Positions 25,495-35,694 are shown, numbered from the stretch's first letter. The stretch is 64,000 nucleotides of DNA from Chitinophaga pinensis (GCA_945863605.1 CAMAZP010000002.1:62001-126000); one strand, 5' to 3'. Numbers and translations are program-made. The notes: generated from the letters alone by a model not told the origin.

Positions 25495-27231
25495 TCACTT
25501 TGGAGCTTTAATGTACGTTTTTGAAAAGTCAATAATTCCAGAGGAATTTACCTCAATATCTCGTGCTCTGATGTTTACAATAATAAATATGTCTTCCGTG
25601 TAAAGAGGAACAACAGCAGCTTTATTCACTAAAATTTGATCGCATTGATTTTGTAAATTCATTTTCGTTTTAAGGTCTTTAACGATAATTGATTGATAGA
25701 AAAGCGAGTCAAAAGTTTTATTCTTGTAGCTATTCAAATTCAACATGTAATTATTTACCCCCTTATAATCACTAAAAAAAACACCTAAATATGACTCTGG
25801 ATCTGGATAATCTGAGACCCAACCAGCTTTCCAAATTTTTATTTTTTTATTTTGAATAAGCTTATTTTTTGTCGCAAAATCAGTGTTTTTTATTTCTATT
25901 TGAATACCTAAATTCTCTTTAATTTGTCGCGCCAATTCTTTATAATAATAATTGGTTAAACTCCCTTTTTTATATGACAAAACAAGACTAATTTTTGGGA
26001 ATATATTATTTTTTGAATAACCGGCGCTAGCTAACAATTTTCTTGCTTTTGTAGGGTCGAATGTTATGGCCTTGACATTTTTATCGGAATAAAAATCACT
26101 ATTTGGCACAAAGCCTTTTGACTCAATATTACCGTCTCCGTTTAAAACATTTAGCCATAATTTTTCTCTATCAATTGCATGATAAAAAGCTAATCTTACA
26201 CGTTCATCATTAAAGGGTTTTGAAGTACAATCAAATGCCAAATAATTTACTTTTATTCCTTTACGATACAAAATTCGGTGTAATAAATTTTGACCATCTT
26301 TAGCTTCTTTCAATGTTCCAAAAGCAAAATCTAAACGATCTAATGGTAATTGAAGTAAAAGATCTGTTTTTCCCTCTGAAAATAACAATTGTTCATTTCT
26401 CTTGATATTTGGTTTTAAAACGCGTATTTTATTCAAGAAAGGCAATTGATTACCAAAATTATCACGCCTCCAGTATTTTGGATTATTTAATAAAACAACC
26501 TCTTTAGAGTTGACAGTATGTAATTGAAATGGTCCAGTTCCAACAGGGTGATTTATACTGTTTTGTTTGTAATGTAAAAATGCCTTTTTTGAGAAAACAA
26601 CTATGTTTGGATGACACAATAAGCTTATGAAATTGTTAAAACTATTTGTTAATTGAATGGATATTGTTGAGTCATTTTTTATTTTGATTCCGCTTACACC
26701 TTCAGTTGGGAAACTGTATATTGATTTGTTTTTAAAATCTGATGAACCAACAATTTTACCAGTAAAAACATGACCAAGTTGATTTAATTTATTTCCAGAA
26801 CAAGCAAATTCTAGCGAAAATTTTACATCTTCCACTGACATTTTTTCAAGTTCTAAATCATTGTATTTATCTTTATGAAAAAACACATTCTTTCTTATTA
26901 TTAAATCTATCGTTTTTCCATTATTCTTAACGGTAAATTTTTTAGCTAAATGAGGAATAATTTTTTGAGATTTTAAATCTACTTTTAAGAGTGGCTCAAA
27001 AATATTTGATAACAATCTTTGATCGTGAAGGCCATTTGAATACAATGGGAAAAATGATTCTACAACTTCTGTTTCTACAAAAGAAATTTCTCCACCGTAA
27101 TTTTTACCTCCTTTAGCTAATTTACTTTTTAAACTTTCATCACAAGAGGAAAAAAACAAAAAAAATGTAACTAGACAAAATATCTTTGATAGGTAATTAA
27201 TTTCAACACTGATAAAAAAATGTTTAGTCAT
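25495..27231 (-). CDS. Extracellular peptide/solute-binding lipoprotein (SBP family 5)
   Basis: Lipobox FFSSC near residue 30 marks an anchored lipoprotein. The fold is the large OppA/DppA-type binding protein: PLLKVDLKSQKIIPHLAKKF, SVEDVKFSLEFA, HPVGTGPFQLH and RVRLAFYHAIDREKL are all class signatures. It would deliver oligopeptides or similar solutes to an ABC permease, but no permease or ATPase gene is adjacent. The gene stands alone, with 233 bp of AT-rich DNA upstream. Confidence 0.88.
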   Translation of the reverse strand: MTKHFFISVEINYLSKIFCLVTFFLFFSSCDESLKSKLAKGGKNYGGEISFVETEVVESFFPLYSNGLHDQRLLSNIFEPLLKVDLKSQKIIPHLAKKFTVKNNGKTIDLIIRKNVFFHKDKYNDLELEKMSVEDVKFSLEFACSGNKLNQLGHVFTGKIVGSSDFKNKSIYSFPTEGVSGIKIKNDSTISIQLTNSFNNFISLLCHPNIVVFSKKAFLHYKQNSINHPVGTGPFQLHTVNSKEVVLLNNPKYWRRDNFGNQLPFLNKIRVLKPNIKRNEQLLFSEGKTDLLLQLPLDRLDFAFGTLKEAKDGQNLLHRILYRKGIKVNYLAFDCTSKPFNDERVRLAFYHAIDREKLWLNVLNGDGNIESKGFVPNSDFYSDKNVKAITFDPTKARKLLASAGYSKNNIFPKISLVLSYKKGSLTNYYYKELARQIKENLGIQIEIKNTDFATKNKLIQNKKIKIWKAGWVSDYPDPESYLGVFFSDYKGVNNYMLNLNSYKNKTFDSLFYQSIIVKDLKTKMNLQNQCDQILVNKAAVVPLYTEDIFIIVNIRARDIEVNSSGIIDFSKTYIKAPK

Positions 27232-27414
27232 TTTGAATTGTTTGAATGAAGGATGGTCAGTTACTAAAACTTTAAAAAATTCTTTAAAATAATTATAGAT
27301 AAATCATCGAATTTAAAATTAAAAAATATTCAATTATAAAAAATTCTTGATTAAACTATTTCATCTTTAAATGGAATTATTTGAGATTCTTTTAATCCGA
27401 AATGTTTTTCACAA

Positions 27415-27447
27415 AAAAAGTCGATATTAATTTAATACCGACTTTTT
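27415..27447. terminator. Strong terminator hairpin between gcdH and the binding protein
   Basis: AAAAAGTCG (27415-27423) pairs with CGACTTTTT (27439-27447). The inner arms TATTAA/TTAATA extend the stem past one A-C mismatch. A and T tracts on both sides allow termination in both directions; it lies 17 bp past the gcdH stop. Confidence 0.7.
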
Positions 27448-27464
27448 CAAACTTCTTAAAAAAT

Positions 27465-28664
27465 TTAATTCAAATCTGGCATTTCTCTTGCGAAAGCAGG
27501 AATACCTGTAATATCCATTCCTGTGATCAATAAATGAATGTCATGTGTACCTTCGTATGTTACAACAGACTCTAGATTTGCCATGTGGCGCATCATAGAA
27601 TATTCACTTGTAATACCCATTCCTCCATGAATTTGACGTGCTTCGCGAGCTATATTCAATGCAATTTCAACATTGTTTCTTTTTGCCATTGAAATCTGAG
27701 CTGAAGTTGCTTTTCCCTCATTTCTTAATTGACCTAAACGTAATGTTAACAACTGAGCTTTTGTTATTTCTGTAATCATTTCTGCTAATTTCTTCTGAAT
27801 CAATTGAAATGCACCTATTGGAACATTGAATTGTGTTCTTTCTTTGGAATAGCGAAGAGCTTGGTCATAACAATCCATAGCAGCACCTAATGCACCCCAT
27901 GCTATACCAAAACGCGCCGAATCCAAACAGCTCAATGGTGCTCCAAGCCCAGATCTACCTGGTAGAATGTTTGTTTTTGGAACTTTTACATTAACAAAAA
28001 CCAACTCACCAGTAGCAGACGCTCTTAATGATAGTTTTCCATGCATTTCTGGAGTAGAAAATCCCTCCATTCCTCTTTCAACTATTACACCATGAATTCG
28101 TCCACTTTCGTCTTTAGCCCAAACTACAGCTATATCAGCAAAAGGAGCATTTGAAATCCACATTTTCGCGCCATTTAGAATGACATGATCACCAGCGTCT
28201 TTGAAGTTAGTTGTCATTCCTCCCGGATTTGAACCGTGGTCAGGTTCAGTTAATCCAAAACAACCCATCATTTCTCCAGTTGCTAATTTTGGTAAATATT
28301 TCACTTTTTGTTCTTCAGAACCGTATTTCCATATAGGATACATCACCAAGGATGATTGAACAGAGGCAGTTGAACGCAAACCTGAATCACATCTTTCTAA
28401 TTCTTGCATAATAAGTCCGTAAGAAATCTGATCTAGACCAGAACCGCCATATTGTTCTGGAATGTAAGGGCCAAAAGCTCCAATTTCTCCTAAACCTTTT
28501 AATAAATGAATTGGAAAGGTGGCTTTTTCAAAATGTTCGTCAATAATGGGAGAAACTTCTTTTTTCACCCATGCTCTTGCCGCATCTCTCACTAATTTGT
28601 GTTCGTCAGACAATAAATCGTCCATTGCATAATGATCTGGGTGTGTATACAAATCTGTTTTCAT
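27465..28664 (-). CDS. gcdH: Glutaryl-CoA dehydrogenase (acyl-CoA dehydrogenase family)
   Basis: An FAD enzyme that oxidises and decarboxylates glutaryl-CoA to crotonyl-CoA in lysine/tryptophan breakdown. It is 399 residues, with GCFGLTEPDHGSNPGGMTT (FAD/substrate loop), RSTASVQSSLVMYPI, which is typical of glutaryl-CoA rather than short-chain enzymes, and the catalytic Glu in VTYEGTHDIHLL near residue 370. The RQIHGGMGIT motif is intact. Monocistronic, between a terminator and a divergent promoter region. Confidence 0.87.
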   Translation of the reverse strand: MKTDLYTHPDHYAMDDLLSDEHKLVRDAARAWVKKEVSPIIDEHFEKATFPIHLLKGLGEIGAFGPYIPEQYGGSGLDQISYGLIMQELERCDSGLRSTASVQSSLVMYPIWKYGSEEQKVKYLPKLATGEMMGCFGLTEPDHGSNPGGMTTNFKDAGDHVILNGAKMWISNAPFADIAVVWAKDESGRIHGVIVERGMEGFSTPEMHGKLSLRASATGELVFVNVKVPKTNILPGRSGLGAPLSCLDSARFGIAWGALGAAMDCYDQALRYSKERTQFNVPIGAFQLIQKKLAEMITEITKAQLLTLRLGQLRNEGKATSAQISMAKRNNVEIALNIAREARQIHGGMGITSEYSMMRHMANLESVVTYEGTHDIHLLITGMDITGIPAFAREMPDLN

Positions 28665-28730
28665 TCTAAATTATTTTAAAGTGGTGCAAAAGTAAGTATT
28701 GTATTTATGACAAAGCAAGGTATTTCTAAT

Positions 28731-28738
28731 TAATTTTG
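28731..28738 (+). promoter_or_regulatory. -7 box TAATTTTG before DUF4271-hemD
   Basis: TAATTTTG ends 6 bp before the ATG at 28745. The track start (TTG at 28736) lies inside this box, which supports 28745 as the true start and a very short or absent leader. Confidence 0.5.
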
Positions 28739-28744
28739 TACTTA

Positions 28745-29437
28745 ATGATCCCAATTTTTATAGCTCTTTTACATGAATTTAAATTGCTTGAAAGAGTAAC
28801 ACAAACAAATAATGTTTTATTGTTAATTATTATTTTGAGTTATATTCTAGTTGGATGGAGTGGCATGAATAGAAACGGGTTTATTAATCAATTGATAAAG
28901 AATTTTTTTAGAATAAGTCCAAAAGAGAACGATTTTAATGAGTCATTAAAAATTAATTTCGGTTCTTCTTTTCTGTTATTTTTGAATTTATTTATTTCAC
29001 TTAATTGTTGTTTTTTTCTTTTAGTTAAAAACTATTTTAGTTTTTGGGATGCTCTTATAGTTTCGTTAGTAACTTCTGTAATCTTCTTATCCTTACAACA
29101 GATAGGATACCGTTTTGTTTTATTATTAACAGGGAATCTCGATGTTTCAGCTGGTATTACCACTATCAATCGAAACACATGGCAATTTGGTGGGGTTTTG
29201 ATTTTAATTTTTGCAACAATTTGGACTTTAAACATTAAACAATACGAAACAATGAGTTATAGTTTTTTAATCCTTCTTTTTTTGCTATTGACTTTAAGGA
29301 TAATTAAAGGAATTTATTTTTCTTACAAAAAGAGGATAAAATGGTATTATTTTATTTTGTATCTTTGTACGCTAGAAATTACACCTGCTTTCATTTATTT
29401 AAAGACTGCATTCATGTACTTTCAGATGAAAATGTGA
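28745..29437 (+). CDS. DUF4271 membrane protein
   Basis: An integral membrane protein with about six hydrophobic helices, typical of the DUF4271 family, which in flavobacteria regularly precedes hemD. The start at 28745 (MIPIFIALLHEF) is chosen over the upstream TTG. Conserved SFWDALIVSLVTSVIFLSLQ and GYRFVLLLTGN segments are visible. Function unknown; the 28-bp gap to hemD and its own close promoter suggest a two-gene transcript. Confidence 0.78.
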   Translation: MIPIFIALLHEFKLLERVTQTNNVLLLIIILSYILVGWSGMNRNGFINQLIKNFFRISPKENDFNESLKINFGSSFLLFLNLFISLNCCFFLLVKNYFSFWDALIVSLVTSVIFLSLQQIGYRFVLLLTGNLDVSAGITTINRNTWQFGGVLILIFATIWTLNIKQYETMSYSFLILLFLLLTLRIIKGIYFSYKKRIKWYYFILYLCTLEITPAFIYLKTAFMYFQMKM

Positions 29438-29465
29438 TGGTTGAATTTTTTAAAATCGTCTAAAG

Positions 29466-30215
29466 TTGGCTATAAAAACAATCTTAGTTTCTCAACCAAA
29501 ACCTGAAGGAGAAAAATCACCTTATTTTGATTTGGCTGAAAAATACAAATTGAAAATCGATTTTCGTCCATTTATCAAGGTGGAAGGAATCGATGGGAAA
29601 GAGTTTCGCTCACAAAAAATTAATATTTCAGAACATACTTCTGTAATATTAACTTCAAAAGTTGCTGTCGATAATTTTTTTAGAATTGCAGAAGAAATTC
29701 GTTATGAGGTTCCTGAGTCAATGAAATATTTTTGTATTTCTGAAGCTGTTGCGTTGTATTTACAAAAATATGTAACTTACAGAAAACGTAAAATTTTCTT
29801 CGGAAAACAGACAATTAACGAACTTGCTGATGTGATGAAGAAACATAAATCCGAAAAGTTTCTTTTACCATGTACTGATATTCTTCGCGACAATATCCCA
29901 CTAACTTTAGAACAACAAGGAATGACGTTTACAAAAGTTGTTTTATACCGAACAGTTGCATCTGATTTGTCTGATTTAGAAGATGTATACTACGATATGC
30001 TCGTTTTTTTTAGCCCTGGTGGTATTGAATCCTTGTTTAAAAACTTTCCTGATTTTAAACAAAATCAAACTTCAATTGCAGCCTTTGGTCCAACAACCGC
30101 AAGTGCTGTTTTGAAACATAATTTAAGATTAGACGTTCATGCACCTCATCCAAAGGCACCTTCAATGGTTGGTGCTATCGAATTATTCATTAAAGAACAA
30201 TTGAAAAAGAAATAG
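29466..30215 (+). CDS. hemD: Uroporphyrinogen-III synthase
   Basis: Closes hydroxymethylbilane to uroporphyrinogen III in haem synthesis. The sequence is divergent, as usual for HemD, but ILVSQPKPEG, VILTSKVAVDNFF and the C-terminal FFSPGGIESLF ... IAAFGPTTASAV blocks are typical. The reading frame needs a TTG start at 29466: no ATG precedes the conserved N-terminus. It follows DUF4271, its usual partner. Confidence 0.85.
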   Translation: MAIKTILVSQPKPEGEKSPYFDLAEKYKLKIDFRPFIKVEGIDGKEFRSQKINISEHTSVILTSKVAVDNFFRIAEEIRYEVPESMKYFCISEAVALYLQKYVTYRKRKIFFGKQTINELADVMKKHKSEKFLLPCTDILRDNIPLTLEQQGMTFTKVVLYRTVASDLSDLEDVYYDMLVFFSPGGIESLFKNFPDFKQNQTSIAAFGPTTASAVLKHNLRLDVHAPHPKAPSMVGAIELFIKEQLKKK

Positions 30216-30220
30216 TAAAT

Positions 30221-31174
30221 TTATTTCTTCAACATTTCTTCAACCCAACCTTTCCCCCAGTTTTCTATTTCTTCGTTAGACAATAACTCAGGGTAGAAAA
30301 TACGTTTTTGGAATCTTGGAGGTAAATATTTTTGCCAGTTCGTCCCTCCTGTTGCAGCTATATCACTTGTGTCTTTCGCTAAATATCTTACTGCTGATTT
30401 ATAATGAGCTAGAGGCCAATTGACATTTACATTAGTGTCGTTCATGCGCAAAACAGCTTTCACTTCTGCGTTAGCTTGCTCCTCCTTGCTTAAACGTAAA
30501 TAACTTTGCCACAAATTCTTACTTCTACATTTTTCACCCAAAGCAATAAAAGATGCTTTGTATTTTTCTTCAAATTGAATAAGTGTCAATGTTTTTTTTC
30601 CCGTTTCAACTTCCGTTGCACCCGCTTTCCAATATATGTGCTCAAACATAGAAACAATTGAATCACTTACTTTGTGTTTTTCCCTTTTTTCTTTGCTCAC
30701 TAGATTTACAAAATCGGTACTATAAATTTCAATTTCGCGGTATTGTGCAGACTGAAAACCACTTGCAGGAAGTAAAGACATCCTAAATTTCAAAAATTGG
30801 TTGCGATCCATACCATCAATCATTATTATGAAACTATCAATTAATGCATCAAAATAACGATTGATTCTAGTAACTCTTTCAATGAAAAAATTGGCATCCA
30901 TACTTTCTTTATTGCCAATTTGTTCAAATTCTAATAAAGCTAATTTGAAATATAACTCAGTGATTTGATGATACATAATGAAAACCATTTCATCGGGAAA
31001 TTTGGTCTTTGGTTTTTGCAAACTCAATAAAGTTTCAAGCTCAATATAATCCCAATAAGTTGTAACATCAGCGTGTAATAATCCATCTAAATACGAAAGT
31101 AAATCTTGACCTAAAGCACCATATTTTTCGTAAAGCAATTCAATTCGTTGTTTAATTTCAGGAGTGATTTCCAT
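30221..31174 (-). CDS. kynA: Tryptophan 2,3-dioxygenase family protein
   Basis: A haem dioxygenase opening the indole ring of tryptophan to N-formylkynurenine. The haem/substrate block EMVFIMYHQITELYFKLALLE near residues 62-82 is diagnostic (haem-facing His, substrate-side residues). RYFDALIDSFIIM and FRMSLLPASGFQSAQYREIE are also conserved. It is 317 residues, slightly longer than classical KynA. Kynureninase and a formamidase-like cyclase lie elsewhere in this window, so the pathway is present but not clustered. Confidence 0.87.
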   Translation of the reverse strand: MEITPEIKQRIELLYEKYGALGQDLLSYLDGLLHADVTTYWDYIELETLLSLQKPKTKFPDEMVFIMYHQITELYFKLALLEFEQIGNKESMDANFFIERVTRINRYFDALIDSFIIMIDGMDRNQFLKFRMSLLPASGFQSAQYREIEIYSTDFVNLVSKEKREKHKVSDSIVSMFEHIYWKAGATEVETGKKTLTLIQFEEKYKASFIALGEKCRSKNLWQSYLRLSKEEQANAEVKAVLRMNDTNVNVNWPLAHYKSAVRYLAKDTSDIAATGGTNWQKYLPPRFQKRIFYPELLSNEEIENWGKGWVEEMLKK

Positions 31175-31231
31175 TATTTTGAGGTTAACTTATAATAACT
31201 TATTCGAAATTACATATTTTTCAGCTTTGAT

Positions 31232-31239
31232 TATCTTTG
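31232..31239 (+). promoter_or_regulatory. -7 box TATCTTTG before the bestrophin gene
   Basis: An exact TAnnTTTG match 13 bp upstream of ATG 31253, in the divergent gap between the tryptophan dioxygenase and bestrophin genes. Confidence 0.5.
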
Positions 31240-31252
31240 ACCAAATAATAAA

Positions 31253-32128
31253 ATGATAAATTATAATCCCAAAAATTGGATAACTCTGATTTTTTCGTTT
31301 GATAAAAGCGACACGTTTAGAATGTTATGGAAAGAATTAGTTTACATTGGACTTCTCTCCTTGCTAATCACTTTTCTTGAAATTCATTTTTTTCCGAAAG
31401 CGGAAGGACTTAAAAATTTGATGGCTGTATATTCGCTACTCGGTTTTGTGATTTCCTTGTTGCTCGTTTTTAGAACGAATACCGCTTATGATCGCTGGTG
31501 GGAAGGTCGAAAAATTTGGGGAGGAATCGTTAATGACAGTAGAAATCTTGCTTCCAAATTAAATGCGATTCTTGGAGAAAATAAAACTGAAAAGATTTGG
31601 TTCGCAGCAATGATTTCTAATTTTTCCTTTGCAAGTAAAGAACATTTGCGAGGAAGTTTTAATCTTGAAGATTTAGTAGTACAAAATGACCAAGATAAAT
31701 TAGCGATTCAAAATGCAGAACACAAACCTCTTTGGGTGATTAAACGATTACGGGAACGCATTTCAGAACTTTACAAAGAAGGTGTAATCAACCCGGAAGA
31801 TTTGTACGTTTTGGACAAAAACTTGAATGCTTTAATTGACGCAATTGGTGCTTGTGAACGCATCAAAAACACGCCAATTCCTTATTCGTATAGTTTGTTC
31901 ATTAAGAAATTTATCTTCATTTACGTAATCACTTTACCGCTGGCTTTCGTCAACTTGTTTGGCTATTATTCAGCTTTAATTGCCACTTTTGTATTTTACG
32001 CTTTGGTAAGTATGGAAGTCTTAGCAGAAGAAATTGAAGATCCTTTCGGTGAAGATGATAACGATTTACCAACCGACCAAATCAGTAAAACCATACGTAA
32101 AAATGTTTATGAATTGTTAGGCGTTTAG
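31253..32128 (+). CDS. Bestrophin-family ion channel
   Basis: An inner-membrane protein of the bestrophin/UPF0187 family. FRTNTAYDRWWEGRKIWGGIVNDSRNLA (about 72-100) is the family signature, and ERIKNTPIPYSYSLFIKKF plus the acidic C-terminal EIEDPFGEDDNDLP are also conserved. Bacterial homologues form pentameric channels. Three to four hydrophobic segments are visible. Monocistronic. Confidence 0.9.
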   Translation: MINYNPKNWITLIFSFDKSDTFRMLWKELVYIGLLSLLITFLEIHFFPKAEGLKNLMAVYSLLGFVISLLLVFRTNTAYDRWWEGRKIWGGIVNDSRNLASKLNAILGENKTEKIWFAAMISNFSFASKEHLRGSFNLEDLVVQNDQDKLAIQNAEHKPLWVIKRLRERISELYKEGVINPEDLYVLDKNLNALIDAIGACERIKNTPIPYSYSLFIKKFIFIYVITLPLAFVNLFGYYSALIATFVFYALVSMEVLAEEIEDPFGEDDNDLPTDQISKTIRKNVYELLGV

Positions 32129-32265
32129 TTTGAAGACTGAAAAGAAAAACACCAAATGACAAACATAATCTTTTTGATAAAATATATAACAAACATTTTG
32201 ATGTAATTGACATGCCAATATCTCTTCATTAACAATAATCCTTATTTTTGTCTAGTACAATAATT

Positions 32266-33807
32266 ATGGATAAAAACCAAGATTTACTCAATAGAAGAGA
32301 AGAAGCCAAACTCGGAGGAGGAATTGAGCGCATCAACAAACAACATCAACAAGGAAAATTGTCTGCAAGAGAGCGCGTTACAGTGCTTTTAGATGAAAAT
32401 TCTTTTCAAGAAATTGGGGCTTTTGTTGAACATCGTTCCAATGCTTTTGGTTTGGATAAAACACGTTTTCCTGGTGATGGTGTAATCACGGGTTACGGAA
32501 CAATTCACGGAAGATTGGTTTATGTTTTTTCTCAAGATTTTACCGTTTTGGGAGGTTCGCTTTCAGAAACACACGCAGCGAAAATCTGTCGCATCATGGA
32601 TTTAGCGATGAAAAATGGTGCGCCTGTTATCGGATTGAATGATTCAGGTGGTGCACGTATCCAAGAAGGGGTGGTTTCTTTAGCTGGATATGCTGATATA
32701 TTTTATAGAAATACACGTGCTTCTGGTGTGATTCCTCAAATTTCAGTAATTATGGGTCCTTGTGCAGGTGGAGCAGTTTATTCTCCAGCATTGACCGATT
32801 TCATTTTCATGGTAGAAGAAACTTCTTACATGTTTGTTACTGGACCAAATGTGGTGAAAACCGTAACGCACGAAGAAGTTACTTCAGAAGATTTAGGTGG
32901 CGCAAAAACACACGCTGAAAAATCGGGAGTGAATCATTTTACATCGAGTAATGACGTTGAATGCTTAAAACAAGTGCGTGATTTGGTGACTTACTTCCCA
33001 CAAAACGCTTACGAGCAAGCTCCTCAACCGAGCATTTACTCATTCAACAAAGCAAAACTAGAGCAGATTGGAAAAATTCTACCTGACAATACAAACATCC
33101 CATACGACATCCGCAAAGTAGTGGATTGCGTAATTGATGATACTAGTTTCCGTGAAGTTCAAGCTGATTATGCAAAAAATATTGTCGTTGGATTCGCACG
33201 TATCGAAGGAAGAACAATTGGCGTGATTGCCAATCAACCGGCAGCTATGGCGGGTGTTTTAGATATCGATGCGTCTAGAAAAGGGGCGCGGTTCGTTCGT
33301 TTTTGTGACTCTTTCAACATTCCACTTTTAGTGTTTGAAGATGTGCCTGGATTTTTACCTGGAACGGATCAAGAATGGCGAGGTATCATCACACATGGTG
33401 CAAAATTATTGTACGCATTTTCAGAGGCAACCGTGCCGAGAATTACGGTAATTACTCGTAAAGCTTACGGTGGCGCCTTCGATGTGATGAATTCAAAAAA
33501 TATCGGTGCTGACTTAAACTTTGCTTGGCCAACAGCAGAAATCGCTGTAATGGGAGCAAAAGGTGCAGCGGAAATTATTTTTAAAAGAGAAATTGCAACA
33601 GCTGAGGACCCGCAAGTAAAATGGTTGGAGAAAGAAGCTGAATACGCTGAAATGTTCGCAAATCCTTACCGTGCAGCAGAACGTGGAATCGTTGACGATG
33701 TCATCCTTCCTGAAGAAACGAGAGCTAAATTGATTGCTGGCTTCAAAATGTTGGAGAAAAAAGCAGAAACCTTACCAATGAAAAAACACGGGAATATCCC
33801 TTTATAA
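32266..33807 (+). CDS. pccB: Acyl-CoA carboxylase beta (carboxyltransferase) subunit, propionyl-CoA type
   Basis: A 513-residue carboxyltransferase. ATG 32266 ([11 protein letters not shown]) is preferred to the upstream TTG, and a TATTTTTG box lies at 32243-32250. Both crotonase-fold halves are present: [20 protein letters not shown] with [14 protein letters not shown] in the first, and [29 protein letters not shown] with [15 protein letters not shown] in the second. Partner biotin carboxylase and biotin carrier genes are not in the window. Methylmalonyl-CoA decarboxylase alpha subunits are the close alternative. Confidence 0.87.
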   Translation: MDKNQDLLNRREEAKLGGGIERINKQHQQGKLSARERVTVLLDENSFQEIGAFVEHRSNAFGLDKTRFPGDGVITGYGTIHGRLVYVFSQDFTVLGGSLSETHAAKICRIMDLAMKNGAPVIGLNDSGGARIQEGVVSLAGYADIFYRNTRASGVIPQISVIMGPCAGGAVYSPALTDFIFMVEETSYMFVTGPNVVKTVTHEEVTSEDLGGAKTHAEKSGVNHFTSSNDVECLKQVRDLVTYFPQNAYEQAPQPSIYSFNKAKLEQIGKILPDNTNIPYDIRKVVDCVIDDTSFREVQADYAKNIVVGFARIEGRTIGVIANQPAAMAGVLDIDASRKGARFVRFCDSFNIPLLVFEDVPGFLPGTDQEWRGIITHGAKLLYAFSEATVPRITVITRKAYGGAFDVMNSKNIGADLNFAWPTAEIAVMGAKGAAEIIFKREIATAEDPQVKWLEKEAEYAEMFANPYRAAERGIVDDVILPEETRAKLIAGFKMLEKKAETLPMKKHGNIPL

Positions 33808-33886
33808 TTAAGAATGTAGAATGAAGAATTTAGAATTGAAAGTGAAGAGATGAATTACAAATTGGAAAATTGCAGATTAATTTTAT

Positions 33887-33982
33887 CATTCTCTCGTTCC
33901 CTCATTTCTCATTCTCTCATTCCCTCATAAAGTCCTATTCTCATAAAGTCCTAAAATCATAAAGTCCTATTGTCCTAAAATC
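33887..33982 (+). repeat. Short tandem repeats upstream of the SIS isomerase gene
   Basis: CATTCTCTCGTTCCCTCAT (33887-33905) recurs with one change at 33910-33928. TCATAAAGTCCTA then repeats at 33925, 33941 and 33957 with an exact 16-bp period, followed by a partial fourth copy (GTCCTAAAATC). It ends 20 bp before the next ATG. The rest of the 195-bp gap has no gene. Confidence 0.75.
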
Positions 33983-34002
33983 TTAACATCAAAACAAAAA
34001 AA

Positions 34003-34986
34003 ATGAAAAATCTAATCGAAGCCTTCCCGCAAAACATTATTGATGCAATTGCAATCGGAAAAGGTAAAACCTACCAACAACCAAAAAACGAAATTAAAAA
34101 CATCTTAATCTGTGGGTTGGGTGGATCTGGAATTGGTGCGAAAATCGTATCCAATTGGGTTCAAGACGAAATCAAAGTTCCAATTATTATCAGCAACGAA
34201 TATTCCTTGCCTGCTTTTGTAGATGCAAACACACTTGTTATCGGTTCTTCTTATTCAGGAAACACAGAGGAAACAACTATGAGTATCGCTGAAGCAAAAG
34301 AAATTGGATGTCACATCATTGGAATTTGTAGCGGTGGACATTTGGCTTCTTTCTGCGAAGAAAACGGTTATGATTATGTAATCGTTCCTGGTGGAAATCC
34401 GCCAAGAAGTGCATTGGCATTTTCTGTAGTTCAATTATTAGATATTTTAGCAAAATTAGGTTTAACAGCTGCTGCTAATGTAGATAAAATGAGAAGTGCA
34501 GTGGATTTATTAAATGCTGACAACGCTGAAATTCATGCTAAAGCAAAAGAAATTGCTGACTTCTTATTTGGTAAAGTTGGTATTTATTACGCTGAAACTA
34601 AATACGAAGGAGTAATCGTTCGTGCTCGTCAACAATTCAATGAAAATTCTAAATACTTAGGATGGCACCATACAATTCCTGAAATGAACCACAACGAATT
34701 AGTGGGATGGACAGGTGGTGATGCTCGTTTTGCACCACTATTCTTCTGCACAGGAGATTTACACCCAAGAAACCAAAAGCGTTTGGAAATTACAATGGCG
34801 CACGTTGAGAAAATCTGTGGTTCAATCTACAAATTAGAAGCAAAAGGTGACACATTTATCGAGCGTTCTTTATACTTAATAAACGTTGTGGATTGGGCGT
34901 CTTACTATTTATGTAATTTGAATGGTGCAGATATTATTGATATCGCAATCATCGATTACTTAAAAGGTGAAATGGCTAAATTCTAA
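34003..34986 (+). CDS. Bifunctional phosphoglucose/phosphomannose isomerase (SIS domain)
   Basis: Interconverts glucose-6-P or mannose-6-P with fructose-6-P. The first SIS domain is visible in ICGLGGSGIGAKIVSNWV and IGSSYSGNTEETT. The C-terminal SIS_PGI/PMI half contains PEMNHNELVGW with its catalytic Glu/His. At 327 residues it matches the short archaeal/Bacteroidota dual-specificity enzyme rather than classical Pgi. Its stop directly abuts the lipB start. Confidence 0.86.
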   Translation: MKNLIEAFPQNIIDAIAIGKGKTYQQPKNEIKNILICGLGGSGIGAKIVSNWVQDEIKVPIIISNEYSLPAFVDANTLVIGSSYSGNTEETTMSIAEAKEIGCHIIGICSGGHLASFCEENGYDYVIVPGGNPPRSALAFSVVQLLDILAKLGLTAAANVDKMRSAVDLLNADNAEIHAKAKEIADFLFGKVGIYYAETKYEGVIVRARQQFNENSKYLGWHHTIPEMNHNELVGWTGGDARFAPLFFCTGDLHPRNQKRLEITMAHVEKICGSIYKLEAKGDTFIERSLYLINVVDWASYYLCNLNGADIIDIAIIDYLKGEMAKF

Positions 34987-35694
34987 ATGAATACAAACAA
35001 AAAAGTTACTTGTGAATTCCTAGGTCTCATTGATTACAAAGAGGCCTGGGATTACCAAGAAAAATTATTGAAAGAAGCAGTTGATTTAAAAATTGCTTTT
35101 AGAAATGGTCAAACGACCGAAATTCCTCAGAATTATTTATTGTTTTGCCAGCACCCACACGTTTATACCTTAGGGAAAAGTGGAAAACAAGAACATTTAT
35201 TGCTAAATGAAGAACAACTAACTGAAAAAGAGGCGAGTTATTATAAAATCAATCGTGGTGGTGATATTACCTATCACGGACCGGGTCAATTGGTTGTTTA
35301 TCCAATTTTAGACTTAGAACAGTTTTTTACCGATATTCATAAATACATGCGCTTACTTGAAGAAGCTGTTATTTTGACTTTGGCCGATTTTGGAATCGAA
35401 AGCGGAAGGGTTGAAGGTTTAACCGGTGTTTGGATTGAAGGTACAACTGCCCAAGCTCGAAAAATCTGTGCAATGGGTGTTAAATGCTCGCGTTGGGTTA
35501 CAATGCACGGCATAGGATTTAATATAAATACAGACTTAAATTATTTTTCTAATATTATTCCTTGCGGGATTGAGGATAAAGCAGTAACTTCAATGCAACA
35601 AGAGTTAGGGCATAAAATCGACCTAGAAGAAGTTAGCTCAATACTTTTGAATTACCTAACTAAACTATTTGAATTCAATATTAAAAATGATTAA
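34987..35694 (+). CDS. lipB: Octanoyl (lipoyl) transferase
   Basis: Moves octanoyl groups from ACP to lipoyl domains. The conserved KINRGGDITYHGPGQLV, RKICAMGVKCSRWVTMHG (catalytic Lys) and IIPCGI (catalytic Cys) blocks are all intact. The length of 235 is typical. The stop overlaps the downstream hydrolase start by 8 bp and the upstream gene abuts, so the three are co-transcribed. Confidence 0.94.
   Translation: MNTNKKVTCEFLGLIDYKEAWDYQEKLLKEAVDLKIAFRNGQTTEIPQNYLLFCQHPHVYTLGKSGKQEHLLLNEEQLTEKEASYYKINRGGDITYHGPGQLVVYPILDLEQFFTDIHKYMRLLEEAVILTLADFGIESGRVEGLTGVWIEGTTAQARKICAMGVKCSRWVTMHGIGFNINTDLNYFSNIIPCGIEDKAVTSMQQELGHKIDLEEVSSILLNYLTKLFEFNIKND

Noticed and set aside
25495-27231. Complete peptide ABC transporter operon
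   Set aside because: Only the binding protein is present; no permease or ATPase gene is adjacent.
33887-33982. CRISPR-like array
   Set aside because: The repeats are 13-19 bp with 3-bp spacers, and no cas gene is nearby. They are simple tandem repeats.
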